A DNA stretch of 6,765 nt, from positions 1 through 6,765 of the forward strand of contig JAOTZA010000177.1 in assembly GCA_029861655.1 (NCBI GenBank), given 5' to 3'. Within the stretch, counting starts at the first letter, position 1. The number at the start of each line of letters is the position of its first letter. This stretch comes from Acidobacteriota bacterium (GTDB lineage Bacteria; Acidobacteriota; Thermoanaerobaculia; Multivoradales; JAHEKO01). The notes under the pieces were generated by a model. The model was not told the origin of the DNA, made no database searches, and was given only the letters and a program-made list of their open reading frames with translations. Shown here piece after piece: positions 1-4,686 of this stretch. Both the position numbers and the translations under genes were made by a program.

Positions 1-414
1 GAGGGCCCCAAAACCCGAACCATCGAGATCCCGGCCGAGTACAAGACCGTCAAAAGGCAGGTCATGGTCGAGGGCCCCAAAACCCGAACCATCGAGATCC
101 CCGCCGAGTACACGACAGTGAAACGGGAGACGATGGCCGAGGGTCCCAAGAGCCGCACCATCGAAATCCCCGCTGAGTACAAGACCATCAAGAAACAGGT
201 CATGGTCGAGGGTCCCAAGACTCGCACCATCGAGATCCCCGCTGAGTACAAGACGGTGAAGCGTCAGGTGGTTGCTTCGGCACCCCAGACCCGCACGATC
301 GAGATCCCCGCCGAGTACACGACGGTCAAGGTTCTCAAGAAGGTCGCCCCGGCCCAGGTCAAGACGATCGATATTCCAGCCGAATACGAGACCGTGACCA
401 AGACTGCCAAGACC
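1..414 (+). repeat. Six tandem 69-bp coding repeats
   Basis: Units start at 1, 70, 139, 208, 277 and 346, each exactly 69 bp (23 codons), so the frame is kept. Units 1 and 2 share their first 32 bases exactly. Units 1-4 begin with Glu-Gly-Pro-Lys; unit 5 begins Ser-Ala-Pro-Gln and unit 6 Ala-Pro-Ala-Gln. The core Thr-Ile-(Glu/Asp)-Ile-Pro-Ala-Glu-Tyr is kept in all six. The array begins at the window edge in register, so it probably continues upstream. Its high nucleotide identity suggests recent duplication or gene conversion and likely copy-number variation among strains. Confidence 0.95.
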
Positions 415-651
415 TCCGACGGCTACATGGAGTATCAGCAGATTGTGTGCGACACAAACGCCACAAAGTCGCTCGTTGGCTCGGTGCAGCGCGCGTTGCA
501 GAGCAAGGGTTTCAACCCTGGCCCGATCGACGGTGTTCTGGGCAACCAGACTCTCGCCGCGGTCGAGTCGTTCCAGAAGAGCATCGGGCTGCCGCAGGGC
601 TTACTGACCCTCGAGACCCTCTCGCGTCTCGGAATCAAAGCTTCTTCGTAA
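1..651 (+). CDS. Repeat-containing peptidoglycan-binding envelope protein (5' end missing)
   Basis: The frame is open from base 1, so the true start and any signal peptide lie upstream; the ATG at 64 is only an internal Met of a repeat. The visible 216 residues are six tandem 23-residue units, each with a core like RTIEIPAEYKTVK, followed by a short linker (EYQQIVCD) and a C-terminal PG_binding_1-type domain at about nt 466-642, with the family's FNPGPIDGVLGNQT and AAVESFQ motifs. Known of the family: such domains anchor proteins to peptidoglycan, and repeats of the IEIPAEY kind occur in secreted or periplasmic proteins of several Gram-negatives. Inferred: an extended, repeat-built cell-envelope protein tethered to the wall. 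The last repeat is the most divergent, typical of array edges. The gene ends before a strong terminator and faces the glycosyltransferase gene. The partner or surface bound by the repeats is unknown. Confidence 0.85.
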   Translation, partial: EGPKTRTIEIPAEYKTVKRQVMVEGPKTRTIEIPAEYTTVKRETMAEGPKSRTIEIPAEYKTIKKQVMVEGPKTRTIEIPAEYKTVKRQVVASAPQTRTIEIPAEYTTVKVLKKVAPAQVKTIDIPAEYETVTKTAKTSDGYMEYQQIVCDTNATKSLVGSVQRALQSKGFNPGPIDGVLGNQTLAAVESFQKSIGLPQGLLTLETLSRLGIKASS

Positions 652-676
652 GTCCGATCAGATCGAGCTTTGTGAG

Positions 677-705
677 GGCACCGGCTTCGGCCGGTGCCTC
701 TTTTT
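677..705 (+). terminator. Intrinsic terminator with UUCG tetraloop
   Basis: A perfect 9-bp GC-rich stem (GGCACCGGC at 677-685, GCCGGTGCC at 690-698) closes a TTCG loop (686-689) and is followed two bases later by five T's (701-705). It lies 25 nt after the stop of the peptidoglycan-binding gene. The C(UUCG)G tetraloop is a very stable RNA hairpin cap. No matching A-run lies on the left side, so it should act mainly on the plus strand and shield the convergent gene. Confidence 0.9.
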
Positions 706-714
706 ATCTGCCAC

Positions 715-1821
715 TTACAAGCGCTCGACGAGACGCAAGGCAATCGATCGTGCCCCATTGGCTCGTCGCTTTCTTGGACCGGCCGAGTCCAGCGCCCCCT
801 GAACGATCTCGACCCAATCGCCGCCATCGAAGAGAGCGCAATCGATCGCGCGTCCCGCCAGGTGCCGGTCAGCATACGCCGCAAGAACCGGAGACTCGGG
901 GAAGTGGGGGCGCTCCAGGTACCGCAGAGGCGTGCCACCGCGGACGCACTCGGCCACTGTCGAGTAACCGAGCTTTCCAACCACCAGGTCAGCGGCTCGA
1001 ATCAAGTCAGGGGGATAGAGGGGAGAGCGATCGGGGAGGACGAGTGACGCCCCTCGACGCTCGAGGGAATCCACGCCACCCAGAAACACCGAGTAGAAAT
1101 CAGCCGGCGCGTCACTCGCATCGGCATGGCTCCAACCCAGCCCGCCCATCGTCAGCAGAACGAGCTTGCGCCAGTCGCCGGCGCGCAGCCCGATGCTCCG
1201 CCTCATCTCGGCGCGACCCTGTCGAGGCTCGCGACTGACCGACGCCACCGGTGTCGAGCCTTCGATCGAGTGACAAACCGGTTCGACCTGGAAACGCAGG
1301 TGAGCGGCGGCATTCAACTCTTCGTTGCGAAGCGCAAACTCCTCGAGCCTCGGCTCGGCTCCGAGGAACGAACGGTAGATCCAATCCCAGGTGAAGTTCT
1401 CGATCAACACCGACGGAAGACCCGCACGACGCGCCGCCGCGATCCCCAGCGGGGCAATGTCGCACACCACGAGGCGCGCCCGGTGGGTTTCGAGAAGACG
1501 GGCAATGTCCGCCACCGCTCGCTCGAAATCGTCCCAGAACTCCACGAGTGCCTGGACCGTCAGATCGAGATCCTCCTCGAACGGGCCCTTCTGCGTCAGC
1601 CCCACATCGGTGCGCGTGGGAAAGTAGTCGAAAGGGCCGACCCGCGAGTCCTCGAAGAACCACTTGGGAACGGTGGTGAAGACCAGGAGCTCGATCTTGG
1701 GCTCGAGGCGCCGTAACTCCCCCATCACCGCCGCCGCGCGGGCCGCATGGCCGAATCCATGTGGCGTCACAAAGAAGGCAATGGCTGGCGGCGTCGGCAC
1801 AGCGCCCATCCTATGGCCCAT
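715..1821 (-). CDS. GT-B-like glycosyltransferase, resembles the N-terminal half of L-arabinokinase
   Basis: A 368-residue soluble protein. Near the N-terminus is HGFGH (21-25), the glycine-rich turn after the first beta strand. Next come LVVCDIAPLG (about 117-126), the ENFTWDWIY motif (141-149), a strand with MGGLGW (225-230), and a C-terminal donor-site-like stretch LIRAADLVVGKLGYSTVAE (273-291). HGFGHAAR, FTWDWIY and the GKLGYSTVAE region match, from memory, the N-terminal domain of plant ARA1-type L-arabinokinases, which is MurG/GT28-like; here there is no GHMP kinase domain. Sugar donor and acceptor cannot be told. I chose the Met at 1821 because a purine-rich GGGAGAG sits about 8 bases upstream on the minus strand; the frame is open to 1908, and 1809 is another possible start. 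Divergent from the hydrolase gene, convergent with the envelope protein gene. Confidence 0.75.
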   Translation of the reverse strand: MGHRMGAVPTPPAIAFFVTPHGFGHAARAAAVMGELRRLEPKIELLVFTTVPKWFFEDSRVGPFDYFPTRTDVGLTQKGPFEEDLDLTVQALVEFWDDFERAVADIARLLETHRARLVVCDIAPLGIAAARRAGLPSVLIENFTWDWIYRSFLGAEPRLEEFALRNEELNAAAHLRFQVEPVCHSIEGSTPVASVSREPRQGRAEMRRSIGLRAGDWRKLVLLTMGGLGWSHADASDAPADFYSVFLGGVDSLERRGASLVLPDRSPLYPPDLIRAADLVVGKLGYSTVAECVRGGTPLRYLERPHFPESPVLAAYADRHLAGRAIDCALFDGGDWVEIVQGALDSAGPRKRRANGARSIALRLVERL

Positions 1822-1927
1822 GCCGCTGTCTCTCCCACCTCGGACCGATTCAGAGCGCAGGCGATTCTGCGCGTGGTGCAGTGGCTCCGTGCTCGGATCG
1901 CTCCGCACTCGAGATAGCTGAGGGGGT

Positions 1928-1945
1928 GCCGGCGCCTCTGCCGGC
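1928..1945. repeat. Short inverted repeat in the divergent intergenic region
   Basis: GCCGGC occurs at 1928-1933 and again at 1940-1945, separated by six bases, giving a 6-bp GC stem just upstream of the putative hydrolase promoter. No T-run follows. It may be an operator or just GC-rich sequence. The rest of the 171-bp gap between the two divergent starts shows no other structure I can support. Confidence 0.25.
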
Positions 1946-1958
1946 CTCTCCCGACCGT

Positions 1959-1985
1959 TGATACGATCTCACCAAATTCAAGGAG
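1959..1985 (+). promoter_or_regulatory. Extended -10 promoter candidate and strong RBS of the hydrolase gene
   Basis: TGaTACGAT at 1959-1967 fits an extended -10 (TGN plus 4 of 6 of TATAAT); no convincing -35 is seen. AGGAG at 1981-1985 lies 7 bases before the ATG at 1993, an ideal Shine-Dalgarno that fixes the start. The predicted transcript start near 1974 would give a leader of about 20 nt. Confidence 0.5.
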
Positions 1986-1992
1986 ATCCTCG

Positions 1993-2829
1993 ATGAAGGC
2001 ATTTATCACACTCTTGTTCGCCGTCACCCTTGTCGCCGGCTGCGCCACCGACGCCAACCAGGAATACGCCGACAGCATGACTCGCGAGCACGCCGGCGAC
2101 ACGCCGGTTCCGAGCCCCGCGGCAGAGGTCGGCTCGGATCTCGGGCTCGTCACCGAAAACCTCATCTACGCCAACCTCGACGGCGACCATGTGAGCGGCT
2201 ATCTGGCCCGGCCCGAAGGCGTCGAGAGCGCTCCCGGCATTCTTGTGATCCAGGAGTGGTGGGGTCTGAACGACAACATCCGCGCGATGGCCGACCGCCT
2301 GGCCGGTGAGGGGTATTTCGCCCTGGCGGTCGATCTCTACGAGGGCGAGGTGGCCGAAGATCGCGACACCGCCCGCTCGCTGATGCAGAATGCCATGGCC
2401 AACCCGGAGCGGGTCGAAGACAACCTCCGTCAGGCGCGGCTCTATTTGGCCGAGGTCGGGGCGACCCAGATCGGCTCGATCGGCTGGTGCTTTGGTGGTG
2501 GCTGGTCCCTACGCTCGGGCTTGCTCCTTGGAGACGAAATCGACGCGGTGGTCATGTTCTATGGACGAGTCGTCACCGAAGAAAGCGAGCTCGAGAGTCT
2601 CCAGGCTCCCCTTCTCGGCCACTTCGGTTCCGAGGATCAGGGGATCCCGATCGACGGAGTGCGCCAGTTCGAATCCGCACTCGGCAAACTCGGAAAGATG
2701 GCGACCGTTCACGTCTACCAAGGCGCCGACCATGCCTTCGCCAATCCTTCGGGGACCCGCTACCAGAAAGAAGCCGCCGAGCTCGCCTGGGAGCGGACTC
2801 TGGCCTTCTACGGCGAACACCTTCAGTAG
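1993..2829 (+). CDS. Dienelactone hydrolase family lipoprotein
   Basis: A 278-residue alpha/beta hydrolase. The N-terminus is a lipoprotein signal: Lys2, a hydrophobic core, and lipobox VAGC with Cys17 as the predicted lipidated residue. A linker (about 18-60) leads to the DLH domain. The oxyanion/acid region is QEWWGLND (87-94, Glu88), the nucleophile elbow is GWCFGGG (164-170, Cys166), the acid is Asp215 in EDQGIP and the base His247 in ADHAF, so the Cys-Asp-His triad is complete. Known of the family: hydrolysis of dienelactones and other esters or lactones, usually in the cytosol. The membrane-anchored, exported form implies an extracytoplasmic ester or lactone substrate, which cannot be named from sequence. 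The gene seems monocistronic: divergent on the left, with a separate toxin-antitoxin promoter on the right. Confidence 0.88.
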   Translation: MKAFITLLFAVTLVAGCATDANQEYADSMTREHAGDTPVPSPAAEVGSDLGLVTENLIYANLDGDHVSGYLARPEGVESAPGILVIQEWWGLNDNIRAMADRLAGEGYFALAVDLYEGEVAEDRDTARSLMQNAMANPERVEDNLRQARLYLAEVGATQIGSIGWCFGGGWSLRSGLLLGDEIDAVVMFYGRVVTEESELESLQAPLLGHFGSEDQGIPIDGVRQFESALGKLGKMATVHVYQGADHAFANPSGTRYQKEAAELAWERTLAFYGEHLQ

Positions 2830-2857
2830 CAACCGCTGTCTAGCACCAAAACTCACT

Positions 2858-2881
2858 GCCACCGGCAGAGGTCTCGGTGGC
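2858..2881 (+). other. Hairpin after the hydrolase gene (weak terminator candidate)
   Basis: GCCACCG (2858-2864) pairs perfectly with CGGTGGC (2875-2881) across a 10-base loop, 28 nt after the hydrolase stop. There is no T-run, so it would be a poor intrinsic terminator; it may be a processing or pausing structure, or chance. Confidence 0.3.
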
Positions 2882-2920
2882 GAATCAGACGGTCTGTCAG
2901 GCTGAACTAGACGTGTGATG

Positions 2921-2936
2921 TGATAGCATCTGATGC
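2921..2936 (+). promoter_or_regulatory. Extended -10 and possible operator of the VapBC module (leaderless start)
   Basis: TGaTAGCAT (2921-2929) fits an extended -10, only 7 bases before the GTG start at 2937, so transcription would begin at or next to the start codon and the mRNA would be leaderless. No Shine-Dalgarno is visible, which agrees. GCATC (2926-2930) and GATGC (2932-2936) form an inverted repeat overlapping the -10 and abutting the start. Ribbon-helix-helix antitoxins bind such short palindromes to autoregulate, so this is the likely operator (inference). Confidence 0.45.
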
Positions 2937-3179
2937 GTGCGCACCACACTCAATCTCGCGGAAGACGTTCTGCTCGCGGTCAAGGAGCGCGCCCGGCGCC
3001 AAGGCCGAAGCGCAGGGGAAGTCCTCTCCGAACTTGCCCGCGAGGCACTTACTCACGATCGCACCGCCGGTGAGATCGCCGAGGAGGGTGCCTTCTACGG
3101 CTTCGAGCCACTGCCCCGCCGCGGTCCAGCTATCTCTAACGAGCTGATCGACCGGCTGCTCGAAGACGAGTTGGATTGA
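2937..3179 (+). CDS. vapB: VapB-type ribbon-helix-helix antitoxin
   Basis: An 80-residue protein starting at GTG. Residues 1-40 (MRTTLNLAEDVLLAVKERA...AGEVLSELAREAL) fit a ribbon-helix-helix fold: a short beta strand of alternating Thr and Leu followed by two helices. The acidic tail, from FEPLPRR to LIDRLLEDELD, is the type that wraps the toxin. The first residues match antitoxins paired with PIN toxins as I know them. Its job would be to neutralise the following PIN RNase and, as a complex with it, repress the shared promoter. Its TGA (3177-3179) overlaps the toxin ATG by one base. The ATG at 2933 is in another frame and gives no sensible protein. Confidence 0.85.
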   Translation: MRTTLNLAEDVLLAVKERARRQGRSAGEVLSELAREALTHDRTAGEIAEEGAFYGFEPLPRRGPAISNELIDRLLEDELD

Positions 3180-3604
3180 TGCGCGCGCTTCTGGACGTCA
3201 ACGTGCTTCTAGCCCTCCTGGACGCCGACCATGTCGATCACCGGACGGCTCGTTTCTGGCTCGAGCGCGACATCGAACTCGGCTGGGCGTCCTGCGCAAT
3301 CACACAAAACGGCTTTGTCCGAGTCGTGACCCAGGAGCGTTACCCGAGCCCTGTCTCTACGACGGAAGCCACCGAACGGCTGCGGCGGGCAACCGCCACG
3401 AAGCACCATCGATTCCTTCCCTCCGATGTCAGCATCCTCGACGAGGTCATCCTCGCCGACCACATTCACGGATCAAGGCAAGTAACCGATGTCTATCTTC
3501 TCTCTCTCGCTGTCGCGCACGGCTGCCGCCTCGTGACCTTTGACCGCGCGGTCCCGCTGTCAGCGGTGGCGGGTGCGAACTCCGAACACCTCCTTGCTCT
3601 CTAG
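3179..3604 (+). CDS. vapC: VapC-type PIN-domain toxin (RNase)
   Basis: A 141-residue, single-domain PIN protein. The first strand carries LLDVNVLLAL with Asp6; the C-terminal acidic residues are Asp104 (QVTDVYLLSLA) and Asp122 (LVTFDRAV), near where PIN domains bind metal. The second conserved position reads ITQNGFVRV (41-49), with Gln43-Asn44 where many VapCs have Glu. Known of the family: Mg-dependent endoribonucleases that cut tRNA or rRNA and stop growth. I chose ATG 3179 rather than the in-frame TTG at 3176 because it gives the usual MRALLDVN start and a TGATG stop-start overlap with the antitoxin, implying translational coupling. The target RNA cannot be predicted. Confidence 0.87.
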   Translation: MRALLDVNVLLALLDADHVDHRTARFWLERDIELGWASCAITQNGFVRVVTQERYPSPVSTTEATERLRRATATKHHRFLPSDVSILDEVILADHIHGSRQVTDVYLLSLAVAHGCRLVTFDRAVPLSAVAGANSEHLLAL

Positions 3605-3643
3605 TGTTGTGTCTCCGACATGGCCTTGCCACCTGGCCCATCG

Positions 3644-3686
3644 TCGGCACACTCGCTTTCGCGGTGCACGAGCGTAGGAGTGCCGA
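3644..3686. other. Imperfect inverted repeat between the two toxin-antitoxin modules
   Basis: TCGGCAC (3644-3650) and GTGCCGA (3680-3686) are perfect complements around 29 bases that can pair in part (ACTCGC against GAGCG/GGAGT). No T-run follows. It lies 40 nt after the VapC stop and could end that transcript or be a leftover of module insertion. Support is structural only. Confidence 0.3.
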
Positions 3687-3701
3687 GAAGAGCCAACGCC
3701 T

Positions 3702-3738
3702 GTACGTACGGTTCTGTTATCATGTCCTTACGAGGTGA
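3702..3738 (+). promoter_or_regulatory. Promoter, candidate operator and RBS of the AbrB-Doc module
   Basis: TGtTATCAT (3715-3723) is the best extended -10 in the window (TATCAT matches 5 of 6). Just upstream, GTACGTAC (3702-3709) is a perfect 8-bp palindrome in the spacer, a plausible site for the AbrB-fold antitoxin. GAGGTGA (3732-3738) is a good Shine-Dalgarno for the ATG at 3742. No clear -35 box is seen. Confidence 0.5.
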
Positions 3739-3741
3739 AGC

Positions 3742-3969
3742 ATGGTGAAACGACTGACCAAGACCGGAAACAGCCTGGCTCTGGTGATCGACCGGCCGCT
3801 CCTGGAGGCGACGAAGATCGATGCCGAGACGGAGCTCGAGATTTCAACGGACGGCGACGTGATCGTGATCTCGCCGATTCGTGATTCGCGCCGCACTGCG
3901 AAGTTCCGCGCCGGAGTCAAGAACATCAACCGTCGTTACGCGGGGGTTTTCCAGCGCTTGGCGGAATGA
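3742..3969 (+). CDS. AbrB/MazE/SpoVT-family antitoxin
   Basis: A 75-residue protein. Residues 1-46 (KRLTKTGNSLALVIDRPLLEATKID...LEISTDGDVIVISPI) are a swapped-hairpin AbrB domain: the KTGNSLALVI strand-turn-strand, a short helix, and the paired strands near VIVISP. Residues 47-75 form a basic tail (RDSRRTAKFRAG...RRYAGVFQRLAE) of the kind that folds on a toxin. It should dimerise, bind the palindrome upstream and neutralise the downstream Doc protein. The TGA overlaps the toxin start as ATGA (3966-3969). Noteworthy: an AbrB-type antitoxin paired with Doc, instead of the classical Phd. Confidence 0.85.
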   Translation: MVKRLTKTGNSLALVIDRPLLEATKIDAETELEISTDGDVIVISPIRDSRRTAKFRAGVKNINRRYAGVFQRLAE

Positions 3970-4361
3970 ACCCGGTCTTCCTCACCTTGGATGAGGTGTT
4001 GGCGCTCCACGAGGACCAGATCCAACGCTATGGCGGCAACCCCGGCTTGCGCGACTCGGGTCTCCTTTCGTCGGCCTTGGGAGCGGTCTCATCCACTTTC
4101 GACGGCCGGTTCCTTCATCAGAGCCTCTTCGAGATGGCAGCCGCCTACCTTTTCTACCTTTGTCAAAACCACCCCTTCGTGGACGGAAACAAGCGGACCG
4201 CCCTGGCCTCGGCTCTCACTTTTCTGTGGATGAACGACCTCGAGGTCGAAGTGGACGGAGATGCGCTCACGGATCTCGTGCTAGGCGTTGCGGAAGGCCG
4301 GACCACCAAAGCGACGATCGCCGTTTTCCTACAGAATCATGCCCAGGCGAGTGGCCCGTAG
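3966..4361 (+). CDS. doc: Death-on-curing (Doc) Fic-fold toxin
   Basis: A 131-residue Doc-family protein. The Fic motif HPFVDGNKRTAL spans 69-80, with His69, Phe71, Asp73, Asn75, Lys76 and Arg77 all present. The N-terminal family signature is the region YGGNPGLRDSGLL (22-34). Known for P1 Doc: a kinase that phosphorylates EF-Tu and blocks translation, a variant of the AMP-transferring Fic fold. P1 Doc has Ala just before the NKR of its Fic motif; this protein has Gly74, as in many AMPylating Fic proteins, so phosphorylation and AMPylation both remain open. Length fits the family. The ATGA overlap with the antitoxin implies translational coupling; no Shine-Dalgarno stands out. Confidence 0.9.
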   Translation: MNPVFLTLDEVLALHEDQIQRYGGNPGLRDSGLLSSALGAVSSTFDGRFLHQSLFEMAAAYLFYLCQNHPFVDGNKRTALASALTFLWMNDLEVEVDGDALTDLVLGVAEGRTTKATIAVFLQNHAQASGP

Positions 4362-4408
4362 GAACAGCGGATTCACCACGCCTGGTTCGATCTTCCTGCT
4401 GACCCGAG

Positions 4409-4417
4409 TGCTAGCAT
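4409..4417 (+). promoter_or_regulatory. Extended -10 of the small ORF (leaderless start)
   Basis: TGcTAGCAT at 4409-4417 differs at only the N base from the element at 2921-2929. It lies 6 bases before the ATG at 4424, so the transcript would start at or near the ATG. No Shine-Dalgarno is present, in line with a leaderless mRNA. Confidence 0.45.
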
Positions 4418-4423
4418 TCACCC

Positions 4424-4633
4424 ATGGTCAGAACCAGCGGCGCCGCTCCTGCCAACCGAGAAGCGCAACTACCCGCGCGGGCGCTAGAGCTCGACCCTCT
4501 GATTGTCGCCGCAGCCGCTGAGGTCGACCGCTCGCTTCTGCGCTGGATGCTCAGTCTGTCGCCTCGAGCCCGGCTCGAGGCCAGCACCAATGCGACGCGG
4601 GCTTTGTCTCGAATCCGCCGTGGATCACTCTAG
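4424..4633 (+). CDS. Small antitoxin-like protein, probably a remnant
   Basis: 69 residues, with no domain I can name firmly. A low-complexity start (1-22) is followed by LDPLIVAAAAEVDRSLLRWMLSLSPRARLEA and a basic helix (ALSRIRRGSL). The VDRSLLRWMLSLSPRARL pattern (Asp-Arg-x-Leu-Leu/Ile-Arg followed by a Leu-rich (S/T)PxxRL helix) recalls small proteins encoded just upstream of MNT-type nucleotidyltransferases in putative toxin-antitoxin loci; this is from memory. The frame stops at TAG 4631-4633 but stays open for 15 more sense codons. No nucleotidyltransferase gene follows. It may be a real short gene, an orphan antitoxin or a decayed module. The promoter-like element just upstream argues that it is or was expressed. 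Confidence 0.5.
   Translation: MVRTSGAAPANREAQLPARALELDPLIVAAAAEVDRSLLRWMLSLSPRARLEASTNATRALSRIRRGSL
4561..4581. repeat. 21-bp perfect inverted repeat inside the small ORF
   Basis: GCCTCGAGCC (4561-4570) and GGCTCGAGGC (4572-4581) are exact reverse complements around a single C. The codons read Ser-Pro-Arg-Ala-Arg-Leu-Glu-Ala. It could form an mRNA hairpin or be a protein-binding site; it could also arise by chance in GC-rich coding DNA. Confidence 0.6.
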
Positions 4634-4681
4634 TTCGGCGCTCTCGACGCTCTGATCGAAGTGCTGAAAGAACGCGAGTAG
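4634..4681 (+). pseudogene. 15-codon in-frame continuation after the amber stop (gene remnant)
   Basis: Directly after TAG 4631-4633, and in the same frame, come codons for FGALDALIEVLKERE, then a second TAG at 4679-4681. The segment is an amphipathic Leu/Glu helix, unlike random sequence. It resembles the first helix of MNT-type nucleotidyltransferases, which usually leads into a Gly-Gly motif that is absent here. Either a nonsense mutation cut the upstream ORF, or this is the stub of a deleted downstream gene. It ends 5 bases before the TTG start of the phosphoribosyltransferase. Confidence 0.35.
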
Positions 4682-4686
4682 GGGTC

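Noticed and set aside
1..414. CRISPR array or noncoding satellite
   Set aside because: Units are contiguous with no unique spacers, are exact multiples of three and keep one open frame with conserved protein sequence, so this is a coding repeat.
435..980. 181-codon minus-strand frame spanning the terminator
   Set aside because: It overlaps the real genes on both sides and shows no domain; composition is typical of antisense GC-rich DNA.
447..1238. 263-codon plus-strand frame overlapping the peptidoglycan-binding gene and the glycosyltransferase
   Set aside because: It crosses the strong terminator at 677-705, is very rich in Arg/Pro/Ser, and overlaps two genes with clear motifs. It is a shadow frame.
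1822..1908. N-terminal extension of the glycosyltransferase to 1908
   Set aside because: The frame is open, but the extra residues (MRSDPSTEPLHHAQNRL...) are unlike the family's N-terminus, and a good Shine-Dalgarno supports the Met at 1821.
2933..2961. ATG at 2933 as start of the first antitoxin
   Set aside because: It is in a different frame from the ribbon-helix-helix protein and gives no recognisable product; the GTG at 2937 gives the family N-terminus.
4631..4633. Pyrrolysine or other recoding of TAG in the small ORF
   Set aside because: A second TAG ends the frame 15 codons later, other amber stops in the window (for example at the second PRTase) act as ordinary stops, and no recoding signal is seen.
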